IMG/VR virus record: IMGVR_UViG_3300024262_000058
Location: 1 to 45,669 of that record
Length of the DNA: 45,669 nucleotides
Reading direction: 5' to 3' (one strand)
Source: a virus
The first letter of the stretch is position 1. Each line of letters begins with the position of its first letter. Positions 12,465 through 21,132 of the stretch are shown here, one piece after another. The notes beneath the pieces were generated by a model that had not been told where the DNA came from, did not search any database, and worked only from the letters and a program-made list of their open reading frames with translations. Made by a program: the position numbers and the translations under genes.

Positions 12465-12722
12465 ATGGAAACATGCGAAAGTTGCAAATTTTATTTCCCT
12501 GTGGATAAAACTGGAAATCAGGGCCAGTGCAGATTAACCCCGCCGAAAATCTTTGCTTTGCCGGGGCCTTCCTCTGTTGTCAGTGGCCAGCCCTCGATTG
12601 CGTTGCAATCTCTTTGGCCTTCGGTTCGCTCCGGCGCGTGGTGCGGGCGATGGGAAGTACCGCGATTGCCGCCTGGCACAGTTGTTGAGATAGTGCCAGA
12701 AGATGAAAAGCGATTTTTATAA
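12465..12722 (+). CDS. 85-aa Cys-rich phage protein
   Basis: Starts METCESCKFYFPVDK; CESCKFY, QCRLTPPK and AWCGRWEV supply four to five cysteines in a pattern I know from small phage proteins with a single metal-binding fold. The Pro-rich middle (ALPGPSSVVSGQPS) is flexible. AAAGGCGGTAAGTA precedes the ATG. Function unknown. Confidence 0.6.
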   Translation: METCESCKFYFPVDKTGNQGQCRLTPPKIFALPGPSSVVSGQPSIALQSLWPSVRSGAWCGRWEVPRLPPGTVVEIVPEDEKRFL

Positions 12723-12738
12723 TAAACATAAAAGAGGA

Positions 12739-12768
12739 TTGCCAGACTCATAATATCTGTGCTAAGAT
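12739..12768 (+). promoter_or_regulatory. possible promoter for the packaging block
   Basis: TTGCCA at 12739-12744, an 18-base spacer and TAAGAT at 12763-12768 with TG one base upstream (extended -10). It lies about 44 bases ahead of the small basic gene at 12812 and the large terminase. Confidence 0.5.
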
Positions 12769-12811
12769 ATATGCGACACATAAAACCGTAAAACAAGAAA
12801 GGAGCACAATT

Positions 12812-13018
12812 ATGGCAAAGAAATTCAAACGAAAGCGAATATGGGAAGCTATTCTCGGTGGACGATTATATAAAAAACGAAAGAATCTCATTCCACGCAC
12901 AATACAAACAAAGGAGCAATTACATAGTGGCCCACGGTCCCCGCTGGGGCCGCTCGATATGCCGGATGATGAAGAAAGACGAAGGCGAGCCGAAATGAAG
13001 AAAAAGAAGAAGAAATAA
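12812..13018 (+). CDS. 68-aa very basic protein next to terminase
   Basis: Starts MAKKFKRKRIWEAIL and ends in a run of lysines; about 40 percent Lys plus Arg with a Pro-rich centre (PRSPLGPLDMPDD). AGAAAGGAGCAC is a strong ribosome site. Its stop abuts the terminase ATG (TAAATG), so the two are translated together; DNA binding during packaging is an inference. Confidence 0.6.
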   Translation: MAKKFKRKRIWEAILGGRLYKKRKNLIPRTIQTKEQLHSGPRSPLGPLDMPDDEERRRRAEMKKKKKK

Positions 13019-14761
13019 ATGCCTCAAACAGCCGAAATTCCGATAACACCTGAATCCAAGGCGTACTTCGAGTCCAAAACATCGGAGGAAAAAGCAAAGC
13101 TGTTGGCTGAGGGTAACGCCTGCGTTTGGGCTGTATATCACAAACTGAAACTTCAATCCGGTCCATTTTCACTTAAAGGCCGGGAGTATCTTATGGAGTG
13201 GATTTATGGGCCGGAAAACAAAAAGAGAAGGGCAAGAAAACGATGCGCAATGAAAGCTCCGCAGGATGGTTTTAGTATCAGCGAAGCAATTAGTAATCTT
13301 CATGGCATGATAACCGGCATGTTTCGACAAGGGGTGCTTCACCTTTTACCCACGAAGGCCGCGGTGGAGGAATTTGGTAAAGCCAAATACGGCCCGTTGA
13401 TTGCCAAGAACAGAGCGGCTATCGGCAGATATATTAAAACCGGCATAAAAGGTTCCGACTCTGCCTCACTCAAACAAATCGGCGATGCTTTTCTCTACCT
13501 GAGAAGTGCAACGCTAAGCGCAGATGCAGGGGGCGATGGGAAAACATCTGTCCCGTTATCGAATATTTCCGTGGACAAAGTTGATTTTGACGAAATAGAA
13601 TTGATGGACACCGAATCTATTGCTTTGGCGATAGGGCGCATGGGGGCATCGGAAGTTCACGAAGAAGTTTATATCGCAAATCCGCTCGGCGAAGATTCGG
13701 GTATTGATTTAATATACAAACAATCCGACATGCGGCATTGGCACAGAAAATGTTCGTGTGTCGGCGGCGATCTGAGTGCGTGGACATGCGCCGAATTGGA
13801 CTTCCCTGATTGCATCAAAGAATATCCCGATGCCGATGAACGGGAACGCGAAGGAAAACACAGGGGCTTTATCGCATGTAAAAAATGCGGCAAGCCCGTT
13901 CCGATATGGGCGGGGCCGGGGACGGGCATGTGGATACCGGACAAACCCTCCGTGATAGATTTTGAAGGTTATCAAAAAGGACACCTAACCAGCAACTTCC
14001 ATGACCCTATTACAATTCTTAAAGAATTTGAAGACCCGCCTTATGGCAATTTAGGCGGTGTATATCGTATGCGTCTTGGTATGCCATTTTCGTCCGCAGA
14101 GGATAAACTCCGAGAGAATGTTGTTTTGGCAAACTGTGGAAATCACATTATGCCTACGAAGCATTCCGGCCCCTGCGCTATGGGGTTGGACGTGGGGATT
14201 ATTAAGCATATCATCATCGGTACAAGACTCGACAAAGAGCGATACGACATAGTTCGAGTGGCGCAGATAAAATCGTTCGATGATGCTTATGACATGTGTT
14301 TGAAATATGGTGTTAGATTCGGAGTAGTCGATATACGACCCTACGAGGATTCGGCAAGGGATTTTCAAAAGAAGTGCATGGCTAAGGGCATTACAATCTT
14401 TTTGTGCCAATACAACGATAGTCCGGTTCAAGAACAAGACTTCAACGATAACACGGGCGTTGTAAAAACTTATCGAACGGGAATCTTCGATCGCTCACAC
14501 AGAGTATTATCGAACGGTTGGATTATCCTGCCACGACAGGATTCGGCCATAAAAAAATTTGCTCAACAGTGTTGCAACTGCGAAAAATATCCTACACAAG
14601 ACAGGATCGGGGCTACCGTGATGCGATATAGAGTTTGTGGTAATCTCCGACAGGGAGACCATTATCGCAATACGCTGAATTACTTTTTGCTTGCGGCGGG
14701 CAGAACGCCGACTGTGAAGAAAAAAGGGTTTATAAGACAAACGGTTTGTATAAATGAATGA
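13019..14761 (+). CDS. terL: terminase large subunit
   Basis: 580 residues; packages DNA into the prohead by ATP hydrolysis and cuts concatemers. A deviant Walker A of the K-A-P-Q-D-G-F-S type is at residues 79-86 (the Lys stands at the start, not in GKT), and a Walker B-like VDFDE ends near 192. A Cys cluster (CSC at 245-247, C257, C265, CKKC at 287-290) suggests an inserted zinc ribbon, as in GpA-like terminases. Nuclease acidic residues are likely D391 (GLDVG) and D438 (VVDIRPYED), with D in GDHYRN near the end. Length is normal. It is separated from the small subunit by 11 kb. Confidence 0.85.
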   Translation: MPQTAEIPITPESKAYFESKTSEEKAKLLAEGNACVWAVYHKLKLQSGPFSLKGREYLMEWIYGPENKKRRARKRCAMKAPQDGFSISEAISNLHGMITGMFRQGVLHLLPTKAAVEEFGKAKYGPLIAKNRAAIGRYIKTGIKGSDSASLKQIGDAFLYLRSATLSADAGGDGKTSVPLSNISVDKVDFDEIELMDTESIALAIGRMGASEVHEEVYIANPLGEDSGIDLIYKQSDMRHWHRKCSCVGGDLSAWTCAELDFPDCIKEYPDADEREREGKHRGFIACKKCGKPVPIWAGPGTGMWIPDKPSVIDFEGYQKGHLTSNFHDPITILKEFEDPPYGNLGGVYRMRLGMPFSSAEDKLRENVVLANCGNHIMPTKHSGPCAMGLDVGIIKHIIIGTRLDKERYDIVRVAQIKSFDDAYDMCLKYGVRFGVVDIRPYEDSARDFQKKCMAKGITIFLCQYNDSPVQEQDFNDNTGVVKTYRTGIFDRSHRVLSNGWIILPRQDSAIKKFAQQCCNCEKYPTQDRIGATVMRYRVCGNLRQGDHYRNTLNYFLLAAGRTPTVKKKGFIRQTVCINE

Positions 14762-14772
14762 AAGGAATTTGG

Positions 14773-14988
14773 ATGAGTGCAGAATCAGAAATAAAAGTAT
14801 TAGCTGATTTTATTATGGCAGAAGTCGAAGGTGAGCCGAGCCAAAGCGAAGGGGCAGGCACAACTGCTATACGAATTATCAAGCGGTATAAAACTGCATT
14901 GGAAAAATTGGCAAGGCTTGGAAATGAACCGCACCTTGGTAATAGTGATGGCAATATAATTGCACAAAAAGCCCTGAAAGGAAAATAG
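14773..14988 (+). CDS. conserved small phage protein (71 aa)
   Basis: ATG at 14773 follows GAAAGGAATTTGG; an upstream in-frame ATG at 14758 overlaps the terminase stop. Starts MSAESEIKVLADFIM and has EGEPSQSEGAGTTAIRII, a block recurrent in small phage proteins of unknown role. Helical, cytoplasmic, lies between packaging genes. Confidence 0.6.
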   Translation: MSAESEIKVLADFIMAEVEGEPSQSEGAGTTAIRIIKRYKTALEKLARLGNEPHLGNSDGNIIAQKALKGK

Positions 14989-14991
14989 CTA

Positions 14992-15147
14992 ATGCCACTT
15001 TGTGCGATAGGCTTAATTTTGATTGTAATGTTCACTTGTTATGGTTTCTGGTATGTAACGAAAAATCTGTTTGATTGTTGGATGACTCTTTACGACATTG
15101 ACCACGCATGGAAAAGAAGGATTCTCAGGGATAACAATGGCATCTAA
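14992..15147 (+). CDS. 51-aa single-span membrane protein
   Basis: Starts MPLCAIGLILIVMFT; one hydrophobic span covers residues ~3-22, followed by a soluble tail with YDIDHAWKRRILRD. CTGAAAGGAAAATAGCTA gives the ribosome site. It overlaps the next start by 11 bases. Function unknown. Confidence 0.55.
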   Translation: MPLCAIGLILIVMFTCYGFWYVTKNLFDCWMTLYDIDHAWKRRILRDNNGI

Positions 15148-15343
15148 AACAAAAGAAATGCGTCAAAATGAGGAAAAAATCAAACAGGTGATTGTTTCCG
15201 GCCATCAGCGCGGGGTATGCGATAGTTACGGAAGGTCTGTGTTAAACGAGCACGGGCAGATGGTTGCGAAGCCGAAACCCCGCTCATCGGCGTCAAAAAC
15301 GTATGTCTTTGATAAGAAAAAAGGAAAAATGGTGGAAAAATGA
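15137..15343 (+). CDS. hypothetical 68-aa basic protein
   Basis: The ATG at 15137 (MASKTKEMRQNEEK) has TCAGGGATAACA before it; the longer frame from 15098 lies inside the previous gene. GHQRGVCDSYGR in the middle and a Lys-rich end (YVFDKKKGKMVEK). Its stop overlaps the next ATG. No family recognised. Confidence 0.55.
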   Translation: MASKTKEMRQNEEKIKQVIVSGHQRGVCDSYGRSVLNEHGQMVAKPKPRSSASKTYVFDKKKGKMVEK

Positions 15344-15618
15344 GTGCAGAAATCGAAATTATCGGAAATTGCGTATGTGGGCAAAAACTTGATTTAGAAA
15401 TAGATTTCGTTGATGGTGAGATTGTTGAGATTGTGTTGAGTGTAGAGCCGTGCAAGCAGTGTGTTGAAAAGGCCTTACAAGGCTTAGTGCATAACAGCTT
15501 ATACTCTTTATTCGAATCTCCTAAATGGTTGACTCCTCAACTTCTGGACGAACTCAAAAAAACAAAAATACTTTTAACCGTTACCAGCGAAGGAAAAGAA
15601 ACACAAAAAAAGACTTGA
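15340..15618 (+). CDS. 92-aa protein with zinc-ribbon-like cysteines
   Basis: Starts MSAEIEIIGNCVCGQK; CVC at residues 11-13 and CKQC at about 38-41 form a probable zinc site around a beta strand pair (LDLEIDFVDGEIVEIVL). The C-terminal half is helical. ATGA overlap with the previous gene. The stop lies inside the -35 of the next promoter. Function unknown. Confidence 0.6.
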   Translation: MSAEIEIIGNCVCGQKLDLEIDFVDGEIVEIVLSVEPCKQCVEKALQGLVHNSLYSLFESPKWLTPQLLDELKKTKILLTVTSEGKETQKKT

Positions 15619-15644
15619 CAAATAAAAGTCTATGTGCGCAGAAT
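15615..15644 (+). promoter_or_regulatory. possible promoter upstream of the portal region
   Basis: TTGACA at 15615-15620, an 18-base spacer and CAGAAT at 15639-15644. The -10 is weak. It precedes the gene at 15675 and the portal gene by 30 and 410 bases. Confidence 0.4.
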
Positions 15645-15674
15645 ATAAACTAATAATTATCAAAAAGGATTATA

Positions 15675-16043
15675 ATGATAAGTGATGAATTGAAATTCTA
15701 TTATCACGGTGAAATCTTCAAAGAAGAAATTCAGGCGTTTTATGATTATTTTGTGGAAAACGCCGAAGTACCGGAAAATGTTGATGTTGAAATATGGGGA
15801 TTAGCTGCTTTAAGCCAGTTTACAACGGTTCCCGCCGTACATATACAATGCCAATTAAATTGCGATATTAGGCATTTTATGAATCGGATGGAATTTACTT
15901 ATCGGATTCGAGAGGAATATGGCGATACAAGTTGGTTTGAAGGAATAGTAAATAGCTTTGAAATTCGACTTGGCAAAAAACTTGATATAATGCAGGACAA
16001 GATAGACAAGTTGAAAAATTCAATGACAAATATGCCGATTTAG
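15675..16043 (+). CDS. hypothetical 122-aa protein
   Basis: Starts MISDELKFYYHGEIF and is acidic and helical, ending in a short coiled coil (KKLDIMQDKIDKLKN). AAAAAGGATTATA is the ribosome site. It directly precedes the portal gene, but no virion family is recognised. Could be a minor structural or assembly protein. Confidence 0.55.
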   Translation: MISDELKFYYHGEIFKEEIQAFYDYFVENAEVPENVDVEIWGLAALSQFTTVPAVHIQCQLNCDIRHFMNRMEFTYRIREEYGDTSWFEGIVNSFEIRLGKKLDIMQDKIDKLKNSMTNMPI

Positions 16044-16055
16044 AAAGGCGATAAG

Positions 16056-17702
16056 TTGGCGGACAAAAAAGCAAAAGAGATTATAGCCGAATACAACCGA
16101 CAGGTAGGCAAACAATCCAATTCGCGTAGTTTATGGCAGCGCACCGGCGATAAGATGTGGCCTTATGTTCAAATAGATAGTGAATATACAATCGGCACGG
16201 ACAGAACAAAGGAAATACAGGACACTACGCCGATGCTCGATATGCTCGATATGGTATCCGGTTTCTTGCAAGTTCTTATACCTGCTGGCCAGACGTTTTT
16301 TGAAATTAAAGTTTCAGAGATATATTCACAAAACGATAGGATCCAGAGATACTTGTCTTATTTGACCGAAGCATCGCATGTGAAAATCTTCGCGTCTAAT
16401 TTTATGATAAAGATGGCTAAGGTATTGATTTCGATGATTACTTTCGGTCCCGGTTGCATCTTCTCGGAATGGAAAAGAAAAAAAGGGGGACTGAATTACA
16501 AAACTTCTAATATCGGTTCTTATGTAATTATCGAGGATGATTCAGAAAATGTTATCGGCTCAGTTCACCGGTTCCAATTGACCGCTCAACAGGCATATAA
16601 ATTATATGGCGATAAAGCAGGGCCGAAAATTACCAAGGCGATGGAAAAAGAAGAAACGATGCAGGAAGTGTTTTGGTTTTTGTATCGTGTTGTGCCCCGC
16701 GAAAATATCAATCCGCGTTTGTCCCGACAATTTAATTTGAACATGGAATATGACGCCTGCGTTGTACAAATCAAAGACGAACATACTGTGGAAGAAAGCG
16801 GCTTTCCTGAAAATCCTTATGCTATCGGTCGATGGATGAGGCCGGAATACGAAAAAGACGGACGCGGTATCGGGACTGAAATGTTACCGCAAATCAACGT
16901 GCTGTTCGATATGACAAAGAGTTTTAAGGAGGTTGGGAATAAATGGGGGAACCCGCCGCGACAAGCAAAAGTTCAAGGTGTGGAGGGGCCAGTAAGAGTA
17001 ACGCCCGGCGCCCTGAATTGGGTAACGGAGATGGACAACATAAAAGCACTCGATTCAGCAATGAACGGAAACTACCCGATAACCGAAAAGTCTCTTGAGC
17101 GGCAAACGGCAATTATTGACAGGGCATTTTTCAAACAAGCCTTCGATCCTCTTTCCGACCTGAAAGGCGATAGACGAACAACGCTTGAAATACAGGAACG
17201 GGTTCGAGGTACGTTGAAAAAACTGGGTCCGCCGGTCGGCAGATTATGGCTCGAATTGCTGACAAAGACGCTTGAAAGGTCTGTGTTGGAATTGATTCGC
17301 AACCGCGATGTAGAGCAACCGCCCGCTGAACTGACAGGCATTAGTTTTGGTATAGACTATGTTGGGCCTTTGGCTCTTGCCCTGAAAAGCGAACAAGCCA
17401 GAGGATTTCAGGAATGGCTTAACTTTGTCGGTCAAGCCCACTTGCAATTTCCTGAGAAGCATGTTGACGATAATATCGACTTCGATGATGCTATACCGCG
17501 TATGGGTAGGACGTTTGGCGTCAATGTTGAGGATATGGCGACTGTCGAAGAAAGAGAGGCGAAACGTGAGAAAAGAGCGCAGGATTTGCAGCAAGAAAAG
17601 ATGATGATGGCGGCTCAGGCGGCTGGAAAAGCATACAAAGATGCCTCCGGTTCGCCTGGTGAAGGTAGCCCGGCAGAGGCGGTTATGGCGGGGGCGGGAT
17701 AA
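16056..17702 (+). CDS. portal (head-tail connector) protein, T7-like family
   Basis: 548 residues, the usual size for podovirus connectors. Starts with TTG at 16056 behind GAAAGGCGATAAG. Blocks such as LWQRTGDKMWPY, DTTPMLDMLDMVSGFLQVL, GRWMRPEYEKDGRG and the long helix AQDLQQEKMMMAAQAAGKA near the end match the head-to-tail connecting protein family (T7 gp8 type). Twelve copies form the channel through which DNA enters and leaves the capsid. Followed by a TAATG overlap. Confidence 0.85.
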   Translation: MADKKAKEIIAEYNRQVGKQSNSRSLWQRTGDKMWPYVQIDSEYTIGTDRTKEIQDTTPMLDMLDMVSGFLQVLIPAGQTFFEIKVSEIYSQNDRIQRYLSYLTEASHVKIFASNFMIKMAKVLISMITFGPGCIFSEWKRKKGGLNYKTSNIGSYVIIEDDSENVIGSVHRFQLTAQQAYKLYGDKAGPKITKAMEKEETMQEVFWFLYRVVPRENINPRLSRQFNLNMEYDACVVQIKDEHTVEESGFPENPYAIGRWMRPEYEKDGRGIGTEMLPQINVLFDMTKSFKEVGNKWGNPPRQAKVQGVEGPVRVTPGALNWVTEMDNIKALDSAMNGNYPITEKSLERQTAIIDRAFFKQAFDPLSDLKGDRRTTLEIQERVRGTLKKLGPPVGRLWLELLTKTLERSVLELIRNRDVEQPPAELTGISFGIDYVGPLALALKSEQARGFQEWLNFVGQAHLQFPEKHVDDNIDFDDAIPRMGRTFGVNVEDMATVEEREAKREKRAQDLQQEKMMMAAQAAGKAYKDASGSPGEGSPAEAVMAGAG

Positions 17703-17959
17703 TGACAGATGACGAAAGGCAAATACTGATTTCTGATTGCAAGGCGATATTCACAAAAATTGATGCGGGCATGAATGTTTTGCAGTTTATATCGGATTTC
17801 TGTCTTGAACATGCTCAGACATTCATTGTAAACAGCGAAAGAAAGTCATGCTTCAATGAAGGTGCGAGAAGTGTGATTTTGAAGATTCGAGAATTGTTGG
17901 CGGACAAAGGAGAGCCGCGACAAACAGAAGTCGTAACAACAGAAACGAAGGAGCAATAA
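17702..17959 (+). CDS. hypothetical 85-aa protein between portal and scaffold
   Basis: Starts MTDDERQILISDCKA; helical, acidic, with two cysteines (CLEH, SCFNEGARSV). Overlaps the portal stop by one base and is followed after one base by the scaffold gene. Position suggests a minor head-assembly role; no family recognised. Confidence 0.55.
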   Translation: MTDDERQILISDCKAIFTKIDAGMNVLQFISDFCLEHAQTFIVNSERKSCFNEGARSVILKIRELLADKGEPRQTEVVTTETKEQ

Positions 17960-17960
17960 A

Positions 17961-18899
17961 ATGCCAGAAGAAGGAATGCAAGCAGCAGGCGGCGAAGGAC
18001 AGGCGGCAAGTAGCAGTGATTCTCAAGCTCAGGCCGTATCTCAGGCCGCGCAAGCAGACGCCGGAACCGCAACGATTGATTTTCATAAAGTAATCGGGCA
18101 GGATGGTAAGTTGCAAGAAGGCTGGAAAAATGCGTTACCAGAAGAACTTCGACACGAACTTACGCTGGACACTTACAGCGATATACCTGAGCTTGTCAAA
18201 CAACATCTTGGTCTAACCAAAATGACCGGCAAAGGCAAAGTGGTTATACCAACCGAGACATCTTCACAGATAGAGAAAGACGCTTTTCGTAAGGCATGGG
18301 GAGTGCCCACTACATCGGCTGAGTACAAGATGGAAGTGCCGGAAGAAACCAAAGAGTATTTCGATGAAACATTGATGGGGACGGCCCGTGAATTATTCCA
18401 CAGCATTAACCTGAACCAAACACAGGTTGATGGACTATGGAAGTTTGAGCAAGCGCGCATTGCTCAGGCCGCTAAGGAAATAGAGGATACCGAGCAAGCC
18501 GAATACGAAGCAGCCGAGAAAATTATCCTTGAAGAATCCGGCGAAGCGTTGGAAGATCAGAAACATTTTGCAAACAAGTTGATTGCCGATGAATGTCCCG
18601 ATGAAGAAAAACGGGCAAAGCTGTTGGAGGCAATCAATGATAACAATCTTCGGCCTTACTTATTCAATTTCCTGGCAGGCATTCAGCGAAAATATCGTGA
18701 GTCCCATGATGGTATCCCGCCTTCCGAAGGCGGGATGGCAATGACGCCCGGCATGATGGAATCGAAGGCAAAAGAACTTCAAGCAACGCCGGGATATATG
18801 GACGGGACAATGAGAAATAACAATCCCGAAGGATATAAAAGGTTGACACGGGAAATTACGGAGTTATATGATAGAGCAAGCAGAACAGTAACCAAGTAA
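17961..18899 (+). CDS. capsid scaffolding protein
   Basis: 312 residues, acidic, low in cysteines, with an Ala/Gln/Ser-rich unstructured N-terminus (to ~37), then FHKVIGQDGKLQEGW, the LPEELR segment and a long charged helical centre (EIEDTEQAEYEAAEK). The end has an expected basic C-terminal helix (YKRLTREITELYDRA) that in such proteins binds the coat. Location between portal and coat gene is diagnostic for podoviruses. EAAR: it is removed before DNA packaging in related phages. Confidence 0.7.
   Translation: MPEEGMQAAGGEGQAASSSDSQAQAVSQAAQADAGTATIDFHKVIGQDGKLQEGWKNALPEELRHELTLDTYSDIPELVKQHLGLTKMTGKGKVVIPTETSSQIEKDAFRKAWGVPTTSAEYKMEVPEETKEYFDETLMGTARELFHSINLNQTQVDGLWKFEQARIAQAAKEIEDTEQAEYEAAEKIILEESGEALEDQKHFANKLIADECPDEEKRAKLLEAINDNNLRPYLFNFLAGIQRKYRESHDGIPPSEGGMAMTPGMMESKAKELQATPGYMDGTMRNNNPEGYKRLTREITELYDRASRTVTK
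18843..18872 (+). promoter_or_regulatory. possible promoter for the major capsid gene
   Basis: TTGACA at 18843-18848, 18 bases, TATGAT at 18867-18872. It lies inside the end of the scaffold gene, about 190 bases before the coat ATG, where extra transcription would raise coat levels. Confidence 0.45.
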
Positions 18900-19060
18900 A
18901 CAATTTCGAGGTAGCCCGCTTTAATGGGTCTCGATGACAGCGAGAAAGAACGCCGCTCAGCAAGCGTAAAATGCAGGCAAGGTCTCCTTGTTGGAGGCAG
19001 CCGAGCCGAATACGGTAGTTTAATTTGGTTTGGTTGTTTTACAATTTAGGAGATTTAGAA
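18900..19060 (+). promoter_or_regulatory. structured 5' leader of the major capsid gene
   Basis: TCGAG...CTCGA with an inner GCCC/GGGT pairing (18905-18933), AGCG/CGCT (about 18939-18957) and CTCC-TTGTT-GGAG (about 18992-19004) are hairpins in 161 non-coding bases. TTTAGGAG ends it as a strong ribosome site. Probably controls stability or translation of the coat message. Confidence 0.45.
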
Positions 19061-20017
19061 ATGCCAGAATACACAGGAAGTAATCTGAACGGCAAACAGT
19101 TTTCGTCCACGATTCAGATGCTCTCTCAGCAAAAGGATTCCCGCTTTGGCGACAAAGTCAGAAACGAATCCGTCAACAATGCTGAGGAAGCGTATTTCAA
19201 CCTCTTTGACGAGATGGATGAACCCACTCAGGATACCGACCGCCACGGTTTAACCCCTTGGGGTGAGTACGAGGCGAATCGGCGAAAGGTAACTCCCTAC
19301 AAGTGGGAAAAGGGAACGATTATCGACAAGAAAGACGTTGCTCGTATGACCGTTGACCCACAAAACCCCGTTGTGCAGGCGCAGTCCATGTCATTCAGCC
19401 GCAAGCAGGACAAAATCATCTATGCGGCTATGCTCGGAACCGCCTACAAAGGCAAGGCAGGCACAACGGCAGTAACCTTCGCGTCTGAGTCCATCGGTAT
19501 CAACGCCGTTGGAACGGTAACGACTCTCGGTACTTTGGCGGGCAATGACACCGTAACCGAAGTGCCGATGACACTCTCGAAGATGTTGACTATGTTGACA
19601 ATTTTCAACGAAGACGATGTTGACCCTTCCATCAAGAAGTATTGGGCCGTTTCGCCCAATGACATCAAGCACATGCTTAACTTGACCGAAATCGCAAGCG
19701 CGGATTACCACACGGTGAAGGCACTTCAAATGGGGAAGGTAGAAGATTACATGGGCTTCAACTTTTTCTGGTGGAACGGATTGGACAGGGATGGAGATGA
19801 CGGCACCTGTAATCGCACAGTTGCATGGGCGCAAGATGGCGTGGTTCTCGCTAAAATCGGCGACTTCAAAACTACTGTTTCGATACTGCCGGAACACAAG
19901 TACAGTACCGGCGTGTATTCGGAGTTTGACCTCGGTGCGGTTCGCATGGAAGGCGCGAAAGTCCATGAGTGCTTGAACGAGGTAACGCAGACCTTGACGG
20001 CCAGTTCCGCTCGGTAA
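19061..20017 (+). CDS. major capsid protein
   Basis: 318 residues from the ATG at 19061 (MPEYTGSNLNGKQF), which follows TTTAGGAGATTTAGAA; an upstream in-frame GTG/ATG gives an implausible hydrophobic extension. Contains LTPWGEYEANRRKVTPY, DKKDVARMTVDPQNPVVQA, the YWAVSPNDIKHML block and AWAQDGVVLAKIGDF, a set typical of podovirus phage capsid proteins with the HK97 fold. It forms the icosahedral shell; the scaffold gene precedes it and a decoration-type gene follows. Confidence 0.85.
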   Translation: MPEYTGSNLNGKQFSSTIQMLSQQKDSRFGDKVRNESVNNAEEAYFNLFDEMDEPTQDTDRHGLTPWGEYEANRRKVTPYKWEKGTIIDKKDVARMTVDPQNPVVQAQSMSFSRKQDKIIYAAMLGTAYKGKAGTTAVTFASESIGINAVGTVTTLGTLAGNDTVTEVPMTLSKMLTMLTIFNEDDVDPSIKKYWAVSPNDIKHMLNLTEIASADYHTVKALQMGKVEDYMGFNFFWWNGLDRDGDDGTCNRTVAWAQDGVVLAKIGDFKTTVSILPEHKYSTGVYSEFDLGAVRMEGAKVHECLNEVTQTLTASSAR

Positions 20018-20085
20018 ACGGGAGTCGGTAAGTTATTGGTAAGTTATTGAAAAAACAAGAAAATCTTTTTTGAAAGGATATTATT

Positions 20086-20910
20086 ATGACAGTTGAAATG
20101 GGAGCATTACCAGCTACCCCACTTTTGCTTGGTGCAAGGCCAACAGACGAATCTATGTCCACCGAATTGAGCCAGTATTATGCTGGAACAACGCAGTATC
20201 ACGCTTTTGGTCGAAGGCTGATTACAAATGACGGAAAAGTTTTCCGGCATTCATTATCAAGCGGACTATGTTACACGGGCCGAGGTAATGTATTCAGCAG
20301 AGCCATAGATGATGCAACAGGGGCGGGCGGTATCGACTATGCTGTTTTGGCCGCCGATGCACCAGCGGGGAGTAATTTTGTCAAAATGACAAATACGGGT
20401 AGTTCTGCAATCGCTAAAAACGCGCTTGCTGGCGGCCAGATATTGATGAAGCCTACGGAAACTTACACAGATGCACATCTTATGATGCGTACCGTGATAG
20501 CCAATTCGGCAGCTGCCGCAACGAGTGGAGTCTGCACGATTCACCTTGACGCTCCAACTGAAACAGCATTGACGACCTCACATTATGCGTTTGTCATGCC
20601 ATCACCGTATAGTGATGTCAGTTACGATGCGTCATCCGTTGGAAAATCGTTTGCAGGACTTGCAGCCACTTACATTTCTGCGACCGGTTATTATTTCTGG
20701 GTGCAGACGTGGGGTGCGTGTTGGGTGGCTAACCAAAACGCTGTGGGGAGAACGTCTTTGTATCGGTCTGTTTACTGGCGTGAAGATGGTTCTCTTGACA
20801 TTCATTCTTCAATTGGAACAAATGTAACTGACCAAAGAGCCGGAATCATACTTGACAACAATGATTCCGCCAATGGTTCAACGGTCATTCGTCTTGAAAT
20901 GGACATCTAA
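20086..20910 (+). CDS. virion structural protein, probably head decoration
   Basis: 274 residues, Thr/Ser/Ala-rich and beta-strand-rich with few charged runs, starting MTVEMGALPATPLLL. Segments like YHAFGRRLITNDGKVFRH and VYWREDGSLDIHSS recur in proteins encoded next to the coat gene in metagenomic podoviruses. TTGAAAGGATATTATT is the ribosome site. It follows a short A/T stem and a tandem GGTAAGTTATT repeat (20029-20052). The decoration role is inferred from place. Confidence 0.55.
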   Translation: MTVEMGALPATPLLLGARPTDESMSTELSQYYAGTTQYHAFGRRLITNDGKVFRHSLSSGLCYTGRGNVFSRAIDDATGAGGIDYAVLAADAPAGSNFVKMTNTGSSAIAKNALAGGQILMKPTETYTDAHLMMRTVIANSAAAATSGVCTIHLDAPTETALTTSHYAFVMPSPYSDVSYDASSVGKSFAGLAATYISATGYYFWVQTWGACWVANQNAVGRTSLYRSVYWREDGSLDIHSSIGTNVTDQRAGIILDNNDSANGSTVIRLEMDI

Positions 20911-20913
20911 CAA

Positions 20914-21120
20914 ATGTCGCGATTTACGAATGAGATTGTTCCTGAAAATGTCAGTCGAAGTGATTTGATTGATGAATCGAATAAGCGGGCAGCCAGAGCG
21001 GGATATTGTTCTCGCTCTGGCGAACCGCTTCGCACTACGAAGATTCAAACGTCCGTCCCGTTTGGCAAAACGAAATTGAATGTTTGGCCGCGTGATAGGA
21101 ACGGGAAACTTATTGATTAA
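20914..21120 (+). CDS. hypothetical 68-aa protein in the head block
   Basis: Starts MSRFTNEIVPENVSR; basic, with AGYCSRSGEPLR and KLNVWPRDRNGKLID. Lies three bases after the previous stop with no clear ribosome site of its own, so probably coupled. No family recognised. Confidence 0.5.
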   Translation: MSRFTNEIVPENVSRSDLIDESNKRAARAGYCSRSGEPLRTTKIQTSVPFGKTKLNVWPRDRNGKLID

Positions 21121-21132
21121 AGGAGAAAATCA

